Positions 7,303 through 15,936 are shown, counted from the stretch's first letter. The stretch: 32,776 bases of DNA from Alphaproteobacteria bacterium (GCA_025451095.1 JANWLB010000015.1:1-32776); one strand, 5' to 3'. The notes: generated by a model from the sequence alone, not told the origin. Numbers and translations are program-made.

Positions 7303-8325
7303 ATGGCAATACGCGTTCGTGAAGATTACCGCACTCTGACCGGCCCCGAGAAGGCCGCGATCTTTCTGCTGGCATTGGGCGAAGATTATACCGCCAAGCT
7401 CTTCGGTCATATGGACGACGATGAGATCATGGAAATCTCCCAGACTATGGCCAACCTGGGCAAGGTCAGCGCCAACGTCGTCGAACGCCTGTTCATCGAT
7501 TTCGCGGAGCAGATGAGCTCCACCAACGCCCTGGTGGGCACGCTGGATTCCACGGAACGCCTCCTGACCAAAGTTCTGGGCGAAGACAAAGTCAGCGTCA
7601 TCATGGAGGAAATCCGCGGTCCTGCCGGCCGCACCATGTGGGAAAAACTGGGCAACGTGAATGAGGAAATCCTCGCCAATTTTCTGCAAAAAGAATATCC
7701 GCAGACCGTTTCAGTCGTCATGTCGAAAATACAGACCGATCACGCTGCCCGCGTTCTCGCCCTCCTGCCGGAAAATTTTGCGATGGAAGTTATCCATCGG
7801 ATGCTGCGTATGGAAGCCGTGCAAAAAGAGGTCCTGGAGGATGTCGAGCGCACCTTGAGGACCGAGTTCATGTCCAATCTTGCCCGCACGCAGCGCCGCG
7901 ACAGTCATGAGCTCATGGCCGAGATATTCAACAACCTTGAGCGTTCCGTCGAGACTAAATTCATGGAAGAGCTGGAGAAGAGTGTTCCTGAATCCGCCGA
8001 GAAGATCCGCAGCCTGATGTTCACGTTCGAAGATCTGTTGAAACTGGATCCGACCGCGATCCAGACCATCATTCGCGCTGTCGACAAGGACAAGATGCCG
8101 GTTGCCCTGAAAGGCGCGACGGAGACTCTGCGCGATCTGTTCTTCTCCAATATGTCCGAGCGCGCAGCCAAGATCATGAAAGAAGACATGGCCGCCATGG
8201 GACCTGTCCGTCTCAAGGATGTCGAAGAGTCGCAGCAATACATTGTCAATGTGACCAAGGATCTGGAGTCGCGGGGCGAAATTGTAATCGCCACCGGAAC
8301 AGAGGAAGACGAGCTCATATATTGA
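7303..8325 (+). CDS. fliG: FliG, flagellar motor switch protein
   Basis: The 340-residue FliG joins the MS-ring to the C-ring and transmits torque. The N-terminal domain begins [16 protein letters not shown], the usual FliF-binding region. The middle domain carries the [13 protein letters not shown] version of the EHPQ motif and the armadillo-like helices. The C-terminal torque domain has [19 protein letters not shown] followed by [14 protein letters not shown], with the conserved alternating charged residues that face the stator. Length and order match the family. The stop is followed after one base by the fliH ATG, so translation is tightly coupled. Confidence 0.97.
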   Translation: MAIRVREDYRTLTGPEKAAIFLLALGEDYTAKLFGHMDDDEIMEISQTMANLGKVSANVVERLFIDFAEQMSSTNALVGTLDSTERLLTKVLGEDKVSVIMEEIRGPAGRTMWEKLGNVNEEILANFLQKEYPQTVSVVMSKIQTDHAARVLALLPENFAMEVIHRMLRMEAVQKEVLEDVERTLRTEFMSNLARTQRRDSHELMAEIFNNLERSVETKFMEELEKSVPESAEKIRSLMFTFEDLLKLDPTAIQTIIRAVDKDKMPVALKGATETLRDLFFSNMSERAAKIMKEDMAAMGPVRLKDVEESQQYIVNVTKDLESRGEIVIATGTEEDELIY

Positions 8326-8326
8326 T

Positions 8327-9049
8327 ATGGCTGAACAGGACACACTTCCACGCAAAGCGGCAAAATTCTTCTTCGACCAGAACAATTTCAATGATGATTA
8401 TGTCGAGGAGCCGGAAATCCCCCCTCCTCCGATGTTCAGCGAGGATGAGCTGGCGGCTGCCAAGAAAGACGCCTATGCGCGCGGCAAAAAGGACGGCATA
8501 GCCGAGACCGAAGCCAAAATCGAAAGGCGCATCGGTGACCTGCTGGCTGTCGTGGTCGAGAAATTCACAACTCTTTTTTCAGCCGAACAGGCGCGCGGCG
8601 CCCGCTATGAGGCAGAATCGGTCAGCCTGACCCGCGCCGCCTTAAGCCGCCTTTTTCCCTATCTGAACGAAAAGCACGGGCTTGAGGAAGTTGGGGATGT
8701 TCTGATCGATGTCATGGAAACGCACCGCACCCCCCCGGAAATCACGATCGAGGTTCCCGAGGATTATGTAGAACCGATTCGTGAGCGCCTTCATAATACT
8801 CTTAAAAATATCGCCGTGCCCGGCGTCTGCACCGTTATCGCCGGCAAAAATATGGCACCGGGAAGCTGCCGCATGCAGTGGCTTGATGGCGGGGCCTCCC
8901 GTAATGCGGTCTTTCTGGCAGAACAAATCATGAAACATCTTGAACAGACACTTGCTGATAAGCCCCGGCTTCAGGATAATGGGGGTAGTGATTTGCCAGA
9001 TACTGATTCGGGCGGCGCGACCCGCCCCGGAAACGGAGACAGGACATGA
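8327..9049 (+). CDS. fliH: FliH-type regulator of the export ATPase
   Basis: The 240-residue protein lies where fliH (flbE in Caulobacter) is expected, between fliG and fliN. It starts with AAKFFFDQNNF and a proline-rich segment. A charged helix follows (ELAAAKKDAYARGKKDGIAETEAKIERRI) with the small-residue-spaced repeats seen in FliH, and then a C-terminal alpha/beta domain (ITIEVPEDYVEPIRERL, CRMQWLDGGASRNAV) like FliH/HrpE proteins, including the WxxGG-type turn. FliH dimers bind FliI and dock it at the C-ring through FliN. Its last four bases overlap the fliN start (ATGA). Confidence 0.88.
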   Translation: MAEQDTLPRKAAKFFFDQNNFNDDYVEEPEIPPPPMFSEDELAAAKKDAYARGKKDGIAETEAKIERRIGDLLAVVVEKFTTLFSAEQARGARYEAESVSLTRAALSRLFPYLNEKHGLEEVGDVLIDVMETHRTPPEITIEVPEDYVEPIRERLHNTLKNIAVPGVCTVIAGKNMAPGSCRMQWLDGGASRNAVFLAEQIMKHLEQTLADKPRLQDNGGSDLPDTDSGGATRPGNGDRT

Positions 9050-9417
9050 GTGACGGAAAGCCGGACGACGCCCAAGTCGCAAAAAAAGCTGGCAGCGACA
9101 TGAGCTATAACGAGATCAAGGAAACCGCGCCGCGCGATGCGGGGCCGGAATACGGCCTGGGTGAACCCATGGCTTCGGACGTCGCCGCCATCTATGACAT
9201 CCCTGTCCAGATCTCGGCCGTGCTGGGCCGCTCAACGATGCAGGTCAGCCAGCTCCTCAAACTCGGTCGGGGCGCCGTGGTCGAACTGGACCGCAAGGTC
9301 GGCGAAGCCATCGATATCTACGTCAACAATCGCCTGGTCGCCCGCGGCGAAGTCGTCGTGGTCGAGGACAAGCTCGGCGTGACCATGACGGAAATCGTCA
9401 AGTCCGACAGGACTTAA
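9046..9417 (+). CDS. fliN: FliN, C-ring motor switch protein
   Basis: The 123-residue FliN has a variable ~45-residue N-terminal region. A complete SpoA domain follows: IYDIPVQISAVLGRSTMQVSQLLKLG, then RGAVVELDRKVGEAIDIYVN, NRLVARGEVVVVEDKLGVTMTEI. It forms most of the lower C-ring and docks FliH. The ATG at 9046 overlaps the fliH stop. The last four bases of the gene overlap the end of a reverse-strand gene (9414-9417). No terminator is visible after it. In many alphaproteobacteria flbD follows directly, but here a foreign-looking gene intervenes. Confidence 0.96.
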   Translation: MSDGKPDDAQVAKKAGSDMSYNEIKETAPRDAGPEYGLGEPMASDVAAIYDIPVQISAVLGRSTMQVSQLLKLGRGAVVELDRKVGEAIDIYVNNRLVARGEVVVVEDKLGVTMTEIVKSDRT

Positions 9418-9902
9418 TCTGCGACAAGCAGCAATCGTAGCGGATCGCCGGGTTTCTGAATAGGTCCACGGTGAACAAATTTAGGTGTGCCTTTACCAGC
9501 TCCCATCACGGCATGATGCCATATAGCACCCACACTGAATCTTAAGATCGGAGCTCCCCGTTTTGCTCTATAAAAGCCGCCTCCCAGATTTACCGCATCT
9601 TCGTTACGCCAAAATTCTGTAACAGGATCTGTATAGCAACATAATAAAGTGGAGTCTTTCTCTTCCGTTGAGTCTATGACCCCGTCGGCATGAAAACTAT
9701 CAGCCTGCTCGCGCTCTCTCCGATGGTTTGGCTGCCGCTCCAAATATAAAGCCAGCCCGTTAAAATCGTCCTTCAGTTTTCTGGGATAATAAATGCAGTT
9801 CACTCCATCCCGCCCGCCGAACGTTGTGCCAAGAACCGCGCTTAAACTGTTCACGATTTTGATACGTCTATAGCCTGACGCAATATCATTGGACAGTTTC
9901 AT
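9414..9902 (-). CDS. DUF1826-like protein, possible 2OG-Fe(II)-type oxygenase fold
   Basis: The preferred start is the ATG at 9902 (162 residues), because GGAG lies 7 bases upstream; a TTG at 9932 would add 10 residues. Near the N-terminus is VNCIYYPRKLKDDF, which resembles the opening strand of DUF1826 proteins. Then comes FHADG (H71-x-D73), a CCYTDPVTEFW strand, and near the C-terminus VHRGP (H144) with PLRLLLVAD (R156). HxD...H...R in this order is the iron-facial-triad plus 2-oxoglutarate-binding pattern of jelly-roll oxygenases. No membrane segment is present. GC is ~50% by hand count, lower than in its neighbours, and it runs against fliN and flbD. Family and function are inferred from motifs only. 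Confidence 0.5.
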   Translation of the reverse strand: MKLSNDIASGYRRIKIVNSLSAVLGTTFGGRDGVNCIYYPRKLKDDFNGLALYLERQPNHRREREQADSFHADGVIDSTEEKDSTLLCCYTDPVTEFWRNEDAVNLGGGFYRAKRGAPILRFSVGAIWHHAVMGAGKGTPKFVHRGPIQKPGDPLRLLLVAD

Positions 9903-9992
9903 GCCCCGACTCCGAAACAGGAAGATATTCAAACACGGGTAAAAATAATTATGTCAATATATTAATTCCCCGCTTTTGCTGGCCGTCATTAA

Positions 9993-10020
9993 CAATTAGA
10001 CTATTTTCTAATTGGGGGAA
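9993..10020 (+). promoter_or_regulatory. Hairpin abutting the flbD ribosome binding site
   Basis: CAATTAG (9993-9999) and CTAATTG (10008-10014) form a perfect 7-bp stem with an 8-base loop. The 3' arm ends at the first G of GGGGGAAA (10014-10020), the likely ribosome binding site, 11 bases before the flbD ATG. It could affect flbD translation if it lies in the mRNA. A TTAAC sequence sits just upstream at 9990-9993. Confidence 0.4.
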
Positions 10021-10025
10021 AATTC

Positions 10026-11399
10026 ATGCGTCTTATGATCATCGGCCATCTGGAAGGGCATATCACCGCCGCGGGCAAAATCGCCCTGCAACGCGGCGCC
10101 AAGGTCATCCATTGCGAAGACACCGATCAGGCGCTGGGCGCACTGCGAAACGGCAAGGGCGCAGATGTCGCCATGATCGACATCAAACAGAAAATCGGCG
10201 CCTTCATCGAAGCCCTGCAGAGCGAGCGGATTCATATCCCCGTCATCGCCTGCGGTATCGGCACGGATGCACGCTCCGCCGTCAGGGCAATCCAGCAGGG
10301 CGCCAAGGAATATGTGCCCCTGCCTCCGGACGCCGATTTGATTGCCGCAGTCCTTGCGGCCGTCACGGAAGAAAACAACACGATGATCGCCAACGATCCG
10401 GCCATGCAGGCCGTGGTGAAAATGGCCGACAAGGTTGCACCGTCAGAAGCCACCGTGCTGATCACCGGCGAATCCGGCACCGGCAAGGAAGTGATGTCGC
10501 GCTACATCCACAATAAATCAAAACGCAAGAACGGCTCGTTCATCGCTCTGAACTGCGCGGCCATCCCGGAAAACCTTCTTGAATCGGAATTATTTGGCCA
10601 TGAAAAAGGAGCCTTCACCGGCGCCGCAGGCCGCCGCGTCGGTAAATTTGAAGAAGCCCACGGCGGCACGCTTCTGCTCGATGAGGTTACTGAAATGCAC
10701 CCGCAGCTTCAGGCCAAGCTATTGCGGGCAATACAAGAGCGCGAGATCACCCGCGTCGGCAGCAACGACGCCGTCAAGGTCGATGTGCGTCTGATCGCCA
10801 CATCCAACCGCAACATGGAACAGGCGGTCAAGAGCGGCCAGTTCCGCGAAGATCTTTATTTCCGCCTGAATGTCATCAATATACGTCTGCCCGCCCTGCG
10901 CGAGAGACCCGGCGACATCATTCCGCTGGCCAGATTTTTTGCAGACAAGTTTGCCGAGGCCAACGGAGTGGCGAAGAAGAACCTGCAATCCGTTACCGAA
11001 CAAAAACTGAAAAATTACTCCTGGCGCGGTAATATCCGTGAACTTGAGAATATTATGCACCGCGCCGTCCTGATGGCGCCCGGTGATGAGATCGATCCCG
11101 AATCTGTGTTCATTGACGGCGCTGAATCGGGCCTGACATCTGCCGCCGCCACGAAAAGTGACACAAAAGGCGAGAAGCCCATCGTCATTAAAAATCCCGG
11201 AGCGGTCGAATCCTTGATCGGACGGAGCATCGCCGATGTCGAACGCGACATGATCCTGAACACGCTCGACCACTGCCTGGGCAACCGGACTCATGCCGCC
11301 ACCATCCTGGGCATATCCATCCGCACCCTGCGCAACAAGCTAAACCAGTACAAGGACGAAGGGATCAACCTTCCCCTTGCGGCAGGCGGCGAACAATAA
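10026..11399 (+). CDS. flbD: FlbD, sigma54-dependent flagellar activator
   Basis: The 457-residue protein has three parts. The N-terminal ~115 residues are a receiver-like domain that lacks the usual acidic pair near residues 8-12 (here GHLE), although an Asp remains at 52 in MIDIK. The AAA+ domain carries Walker A GESGTGKE, the sigma54-contact motif GAFTGA, LLLDEVTEM (Walker B), and RLNVINIRLPALRERPGDI. The C-terminal Fis-type helix-turn-helix is NRTHAATILGISIRTLRNKLNQY. FlbD in Caulobacter switches on sigma54-dependent late flagellar genes and is controlled by FliX rather than by ordinary phosphorylation, which fits the altered receiver. fliX is not in this window. It is separated from fliN by a reverse-strand gene. 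Confidence 0.93.
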   Translation: MRLMIIGHLEGHITAAGKIALQRGAKVIHCEDTDQALGALRNGKGADVAMIDIKQKIGAFIEALQSERIHIPVIACGIGTDARSAVRAIQQGAKEYVPLPPDADLIAAVLAAVTEENNTMIANDPAMQAVVKMADKVAPSEATVLITGESGTGKEVMSRYIHNKSKRKNGSFIALNCAAIPENLLESELFGHEKGAFTGAAGRRVGKFEEAHGGTLLLDEVTEMHPQLQAKLLRAIQEREITRVGSNDAVKVDVRLIATSNRNMEQAVKSGQFREDLYFRLNVINIRLPALRERPGDIIPLARFFADKFAEANGVAKKNLQSVTEQKLKNYSWRGNIRELENIMHRAVLMAPGDEIDPESVFIDGAESGLTSAAATKSDTKGEKPIVIKNPGAVESLIGRSIADVERDMILNTLDHCLGNRTHAATILGISIRTLRNKLNQYKDEGINLPLAAGGEQ

Positions 11400-11442
11400 G
11401 CGGCTCTCAAAAAAAGCGTATCTTTTCAGGAAAATCGCCTTT

Positions 11443-11457
11443 CTTTTGCCACAAAAG
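11443..11457 (+). terminator. Possible weak terminator hairpin after flbD
   Basis: CTTTTG (11443-11448) and CAAAAG (11452-11457) form a perfect 6-bp stem with the 3-base loop CCA, followed by GTTT. It is AT-rich and the T run is poor, so termination would be partial at best. Confidence 0.25.
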
Positions 11458-11503
11458 GTTTCTACTGATCCTCCTGCACTGGTAACTTTTTTTGGAGAAC
11501 ACA

Positions 11504-11722
11504 ATGAACATACGTAATTTTCTGCTTCTGGGCGTGGCCGTCCTGGCTATCAGCGCCTGCAAACCCAAGGATGAAGCTGCGGCACCGGCTGATCCGGCAA
11601 CGCAAACCTCCTCTCCGGCCACGGAAGCCGTAGCTCCGGCGGCGGAGCAGGCAGCTCCTGCAGCGACGGATGCGCCTTCGACAACCGAAGATGCTCCGAC
11701 CAGCCACGAGACAAACGACTAA
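11504..11722 (+). CDS. Small Ala/Pro/Thr-rich lipoprotein
   Basis: The ATG at 11504 is preceded by GGAG at a good distance; an in-frame TTG at 11492 overlaps that ribosome binding site and is unlikely to be used. The 72-residue product starts MNIRNFLLLGVAVLAISAC, a type II signal peptide with lipobox ISAC, so the mature protein of ~53 residues is probably lipid-anchored at its Cys. The rest is an acidic low-complexity chain of Ala, Pro, Thr and Glu with no fold visible. It has its own terminator. Its role is unknown. Such tiny lipoproteins are common and fast-evolving. Confidence 0.7.
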   Translation: MNIRNFLLLGVAVLAISACKPKDEAAAPADPATQTSSPATEAVAPAAEQAAPAATDAPSTTEDAPTSHETND

Positions 11723-11752
11723 CTCTGGATTTTTGAAGAGTTTCTAAAGATT

Positions 11753-11785
11753 AAGGAGGAGGCGCCCACCGCTTCCTCCTTTTTC
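11753..11785 (+). terminator. Intrinsic terminator after the small lipoprotein gene
   Basis: AAGGAGGA (11753-11760) pairs perfectly with TCCTCCTT (11774-11781), with a 13-base loop, followed by TTTTC. It lies 31 bases after the stop and ends close to the stop codon of the convergent OmpA-like gene. Confidence 0.75.
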
Positions 11786-11789
11786 TTCT

Positions 11790-12680
11790 TTAAAAATCGG
11801 GGCCGCGGGAGCCAAAATGCTCGGGCATTTTCTGCGTAATATCCGACCCTTTACTGGGCAGGTCGAGATATTCGGGCATCAAAGCGATATCAACACGGGC
11901 GAATTCAGACGTTTCTCCGCCGGGCGTTCTGCCCTTCTGCCGCTTTTTCTCGCCTATGGCCGCCAGCGTTATCTTGTCGGGATTGACGCCATTTTGAACC
12001 AGCGCGTTGCGCACGGCCAGCGCGCGGCGCATCGACAGCACCGTGTCGGACTCGCGCCCGCTGGCCTGGTTAGCATGGCCCGTCACATGCACATGCCATG
12101 ACGGGTTCTTTTCATAGGCCGCGGCGGCCTGTCGTATGACCGCCATCGCGTCGCGTCCGGGCGTGGCTTCATTGGGATTGAAAGTGGCGATGAAGCTGGC
12201 GACATCCCGCCCCGAGAGACCCTCCATCGCCTTAAAAAACATTTCGCGGCAGCCTGCAGCGCCCATCGCCCCGGGCGTATTGCTGCGGCTGAGCCAGCAA
12301 TCAAAATTCACCTGTGCCTCAGCCAGACGCCGCTCCTGCCAGCCTGAATCGATCCCATCGCGCATGCTCATAAGCCTTTCACGCGCCTGCTCCATTTCCG
12401 GCCGTGCGTCCGCGGACACGGTACGGCGGACATCGCCAGGCTCGACCTCCCGGCCTGACAGAGCCTGCTGTGCCTTCTTTTTGAAAATAGCGGCGTTCGC
12501 CGCGCTTCCCGCAACATATTCCTCGTATTCCGCCAGAAGGCCATAACCCCGCGCCAGAGCGGTGGAGAACGTCTCCGCTTCAAATTCATCGTCGCCGCCC
12601 GCCGAAGGCTGATAGTTCACCGGCGCGCAGGCCCCTGCTGCCAGAGTCAGCAATAACAGTAATTGAAAAATGCGCTTCAA
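11790..12680 (-). CDS. OmpA-like peptidoglycan-associated lipoprotein
   Basis: The 296-residue protein starts at TTG (12680) behind GGAACAGG. The N-terminus MKRIFQLLLLLTLAAGAC is a lipoprotein signal with the Cys at residue 18. Residues ~30-150 are helical and polar. Residues ~165-275 resemble an OmpA C-terminal domain: PSWHVHVTGHANQASG, then DTVLSMRRALAVRNALVQNG and DKITLAAIGEKKR, which match the strand, helix and R/A-rich helix of the peptidoglycan-binding fold. It would tether the outer membrane to the wall. OmpA-like lipoproteins can be tied to motility or envelope integrity; here only the location hints at this. It is divergent from flhA across 196 bases. Confidence 0.8.
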   Translation of the reverse strand: MKRIFQLLLLLTLAAGACAPVNYQPSAGGDDEFEAETFSTALARGYGLLAEYEEYVAGSAANAAIFKKKAQQALSGREVEPGDVRRTVSADARPEMEQARERLMSMRDGIDSGWQERRLAEAQVNFDCWLSRSNTPGAMGAAGCREMFFKAMEGLSGRDVASFIATFNPNEATPGRDAMAVIRQAAAAYEKNPSWHVHVTGHANQASGRESDTVLSMRRALAVRNALVQNGVNPDKITLAAIGEKKRQKGRTPGGETSEFARVDIALMPEYLDLPSKGSDITQKMPEHFGSRGPDF

Positions 12681-12790
12681 AACCTGTTCCGCCCGTCTGT
12701 TTTTACGATAGCCGATCCTAGCCTCGAAACCTTAAAAAAAACAAGCCATCTCCATACGTTAGCCCCCACATTTGAGAACACCGATGGCGT

Positions 12791-12819
12791 TTGCATATTG
12801 GCTGCGCAAAGCGTAAAAT
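12791..12819 (+). promoter_or_regulatory. Candidate sigma70-type promoter for flhA
   Basis: TTGCAT (12791-12796) and TAAAAT (12814-12819) are separated by exactly 17 bases and lie 58 bases before the flhA ATG. Both elements are partial matches to TTGACA/TATAAT. This is a prediction only. No correctly spaced sigma54 element was found in the 196-base divergent gap. Confidence 0.35.
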
Positions 12820-12876
12820 AATGGTGGCGGCTTAATCCTGCTGTTCTTATGGCGCCTCCTTAAAAACCCAGGGCAA

Positions 12877-14985
12877 ATGTCAGATACATCTGCAACAAGC
12901 ATGTCTTCCATAATAGGATCGACACGTGGCGCACTGGGCGCCGTGTTCCGGGGCGACGTTATCCTGGCGCTGGGCATTATTTCGATCCTGACTTTCATGC
13001 TGGTGCCAATTCCGCCCTGGCTGCTTGATCTGGGACTTTCCGTCTCGATCACTTTTTCCGTGCTGATCCTGATGACAGCACTTTTCATCATGGCGCCGCT
13101 TGAGTTTTCGACTTTCCCGACCGTGCTCCTGATTTCTACAGCCTTGCGGCTGGGACTGAACGTTGCGACCACCCGCCTTGTTCTTGAAAACGGGCATACA
13201 GGCACCGCTGCCGCCGGCCATGTGATCGAAGCCTTCGGCAGTTTTATCATCAAGGACTCCTACGTGATCGGCACGATCGTGTTTTCCATTCTCGTGATCG
13301 TGAACTTTGTCGTCATTACCAAGGGTTCCGGCCGCATCGCCGAAGTCGCCGCCCGCTTTACACTGGACGCCATGCCCGGCAAGCAAATGGCGATCGACGC
13401 CGATCTTTCCTCTGGCCTGATCAACGAAGACGAAGCCAAGATACGCCGCAAGAAGCTGGAACAGGAAAGCACCTTCTTTGGCGCCATGGACGGTGCCGCG
13501 AAATTCGTGCGCGGCGACGCCATTGCCGGACTTCTGATCGTCTTCATCAACGCTATCGGCGGAATTATCATCGGCACCGTCTTCCGCGACATGTCTATGG
13601 CCGACGCCGCGAAAAACTATACCATGCTGACTATCGGCGACGGCCTGGTCAGCCAGGTGCCCGCGCTGATTGTTTCGGTCGCCTCCGGTCTGCTGGTCTC
13701 CAAGGCCGGCGTCGAGGGCGCCGCCGACAAGGCCCTGTTCGAGCAATTCACCCGCTATCCCAAGGCGATGGCCTTAAGTTCAGCGCTGTTGGTCTGTCTT
13801 GCCATTATCCCCGGCATTCCCACCGCGCCCTTCATGTTCCTGGGTGTGCTGACGGGCGGCGCTTCATGGCTCAACTGGAATCGCCAGAGAGCCGAGAAAG
13901 AGGCTGTCATAGAAAAGGCACGCCTGGCCGGCCCCAAGGCGGCCGTGGCCGAAGAGCCGATATCCAAGGCGCTGGCCATCGATACGATCCGGCTCGAGCT
14001 GGGCTACGGTCTTCTGCCGCTGGTACAGGATACGGGCGGCACCAAACTGACCGATCAGGTCAAGGGCCTGCGGCGTCAGCTGGCCGAGGATATGGGATAC
14101 ATCCTGCCCGCCGTGCGCATTCAGGACAATCTGCAACTGACCGCCAACACATATGTCGTGCGGATCAAGGAGATCGAGGTCGGCCGCGGCGATGTGCGTC
14201 CCGGCATGCTGATGTGCATGGATCCGACCGGCGAACCGATCAGTCTGCCTGGCGAAAACACCGTTGAGCCTACTTTCGGCCTGCCCGCCATGTGGATCGA
14301 GGAGCAATACCGGGAAGAAGCGCACTTCAAGGGCTATACGGTTGTCGACGCGCCGACGGTCATCACCACGCACGTCACGGAAATCGTCAAGGACAATATG
14401 GCCGACCTTCTGTCCTATGCCGAAACGCAGAAGCTTCTGGATGAACTGCCGAAAGATTACCAGAAGCTCGTTGCCGACACGATCCCTTCGGGTGTGTCCA
14501 TCGGCGGCCTGCAGCGCATCCTTCAGACGCTGGTTTCCGAGCGCGTCTCGATCCGCGACCTGCCCACCATCCTTGAAGGCATTTCTGAAGCCACCATCTA
14601 CACCAAGAACCCGCTTTACATCGCCGAGCACGTCCGCACGCGCCTGGCGCGCCAGCTGTGCGACCAGAATTCCAACGCCGCCGGCCTTGTGCCTCTGGTC
14701 ACGCTTTCCCCGCACTGGGAGCAGGTCTTTGCCGAATCCCTGATCGGCGACGGCGAGGAAAAGCAACTGGCCATGGCTCCGAGCCAGCTCCAGGATTTCA
14801 TTACGGCGGTACGCACAACTTATGAAAGAATGGCGCAACAGGGGGATGTGCCTATTCTGCTGACCTCCCCGGGCCTGCGCCCCTATGTGCGCTCCGTCAT
14901 CGAGCGTTTCCGCCCGCAGACCATCGTCATGTCGCAGAACGAGATACACCCCAAGGCGCGGATCAAGACTCTGGGACAAGTCTAG
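12877..14985 (+). CDS. flhA: FlhA, flagellar type III export gate
   Basis: The 702-residue FlhA is the main export-gate membrane protein. The N-terminal half has about eight hydrophobic segments, beginning VILALGIISILTFMLVPIPPWLLDL. It carries the family signature region STFPTVLLISTALRLGLNVATTRLVL and the conserved cytoplasmic loop VAARFTLDAMPGKQMAIDADL. From ~residue 360 on lies the soluble cytoplasmic ring domain (LELGYGLLPLV; VRPGMLMCMDP; IGGLQRILQTLVSERVSIRD), which binds chaperone-substrate complexes. Length is normal. The ATG has only a weak ribosome binding site (CAGGGC). It heads flhA-DUF3137 gene-flhF-flhG. Confidence 0.97.
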   Translation: MSDTSATSMSSIIGSTRGALGAVFRGDVILALGIISILTFMLVPIPPWLLDLGLSVSITFSVLILMTALFIMAPLEFSTFPTVLLISTALRLGLNVATTRLVLENGHTGTAAAGHVIEAFGSFIIKDSYVIGTIVFSILVIVNFVVITKGSGRIAEVAARFTLDAMPGKQMAIDADLSSGLINEDEAKIRRKKLEQESTFFGAMDGAAKFVRGDAIAGLLIVFINAIGGIIIGTVFRDMSMADAAKNYTMLTIGDGLVSQVPALIVSVASGLLVSKAGVEGAADKALFEQFTRYPKAMALSSALLVCLAIIPGIPTAPFMFLGVLTGGASWLNWNRQRAEKEAVIEKARLAGPKAAVAEEPISKALAIDTIRLELGYGLLPLVQDTGGTKLTDQVKGLRRQLAEDMGYILPAVRIQDNLQLTANTYVVRIKEIEVGRGDVRPGMLMCMDPTGEPISLPGENTVEPTFGLPAMWIEEQYREEAHFKGYTVVDAPTVITTHVTEIVKDNMADLLSYAETQKLLDELPKDYQKLVADTIPSGVSIGGLQRILQTLVSERVSIRDLPTILEGISEATIYTKNPLYIAEHVRTRLARQLCDQNSNAAGLVPLVTLSPHWEQVFAESLIGDGEEKQLAMAPSQLQDFITAVRTTYERMAQQGDVPILLTSPGLRPYVRSVIERFRPQTIVMSQNEIHPKARIKTLGQV

Positions 14986-14991
14986 ATTTCC

Positions 14992-15936
14992 ATGACACAG
15001 ACAGACGTCCTGCAAATCATTTTCGATCAGGCACGCTTTATCCGTCAGTACGCTGAAAGCGAGCGCCGCATGCTTTTGGGCCTATGCGCGGCTGGCGTTG
15101 TCTTGTTTACCGGCTTGTTGCTGTGGTTTTATGCCCCCTATGCAGCAGAGGCTTCTCTCGCCGACAGGGTGCTGTTCTATAAATGGGCCATCGCCGGCGC
15201 GGTCGCCTGCTGGGTTCCCGCCAATCTTGCCTATCAGATATCCACAAAACCTTACTTTCTGAGGGAGATCGCGCGGCTTGCCGAACTTGATTATGCGGAC
15301 AGCGGTTTTTTTAGATCGGGAGACGTGCAAAACCACAAATTATTTCCTCTTCACCGCGGATCGGAAACACAGGACGGATTTCAGGGCAGGATCAGTGGAA
15401 CGACCGTTTCCTTTCAGGAGTTTGTTTTTTATCGGATGACAAAAAAAGCCGACACAATCGGCCCCGGCAACCCTCTTCTTTATTACCTGTCCCGTTACCG
15501 CTGCCTAGTCATCCGCATCCCTCTTCATAAAAAACTTTACGGACACGCCATCCTCATGCCGAAAAACAGGATAGATGCTTTTCTTAAAGGTGCCCTGTCC
15601 CCTTTCAGGCGCGTAGGCCTGGTCGATCCGGAATTTGGCGCTTTATATGATGTCCTGACAACCGACCAGACTGAGGCCCGCTATGTCATAAATCCGGTCT
15701 TCATGGAAATACTAAAGACCGCCTATAAGAGCTTATTGTCAAAATCCATCCAGATCAGCTTCCAGGACCAGGAAATCCTTATTGTTTCCGAGGAAAAATA
15801 CCGCCGGGACCCTTTTGCGACAGGGCATATTCTCAGACCTCTGGCAAAATCGGATATTCAGCGTATCGCCGGCCGGCTCAATACCATCGTGAAAATGACG
15901 GAAGCCCTGTATCCAGAGAAGTCTTTGGGATTCTGA
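14992..15936 (+). CDS. DUF3137-family membrane protein
   Basis: The protein is 314 residues long. Two hydrophobic segments at ~28-49 (LLGLCAAGVVLFTGLLLWFY) and ~64-82 put its N-terminal part in the membrane with a large soluble C-terminal domain. That domain has the pattern of DUF3137 proteins: FQEFVFYR near 142, GHAILMPKNR, then RVGLVDPEFGALYDVLTTDQTEARYVINPVFMEIL, and SFQDQEILIVSEE. The function of the family is unknown. The gene starts 6 bases after the flhA stop and is probably co-transcribed with flhA, which makes a link with flagellar export or placement possible but unproven. A 123-base gap separates it from flhF. Confidence 0.8.
   Translation: MTQTDVLQIIFDQARFIRQYAESERRMLLGLCAAGVVLFTGLLLWFYAPYAAEASLADRVLFYKWAIAGAVACWVPANLAYQISTKPYFLREIARLAELDYADSGFFRSGDVQNHKLFPLHRGSETQDGFQGRISGTTVSFQEFVFYRMTKKADTIGPGNPLLYYLSRYRCLVIRIPLHKKLYGHAILMPKNRIDAFLKGALSPFRRVGLVDPEFGALYDVLTTDQTEARYVINPVFMEILKTAYKSLLSKSIQISFQDQEILIVSEEKYRRDPFATGHILRPLAKSDIQRIAGRLNTIVKMTEALYPEKSLGF

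Noticed and set aside
12800-12815. Possible sigma54 promoter upstream of flhA (TTGGCTGCGCAAAGC)
   Set aside because: The GG-to-GC spacing is again 9 rather than 10.
13864-15015. Long reverse-strand open frame (383 codons) opposite flhA
   Set aside because: It is a shadow of flhA caused by high GC at third positions; the flhA frame has full family conservation. The same applies to long frames opposite fliF (5749-6693), flagellin (2602-3375) and tipF (25664-26512).
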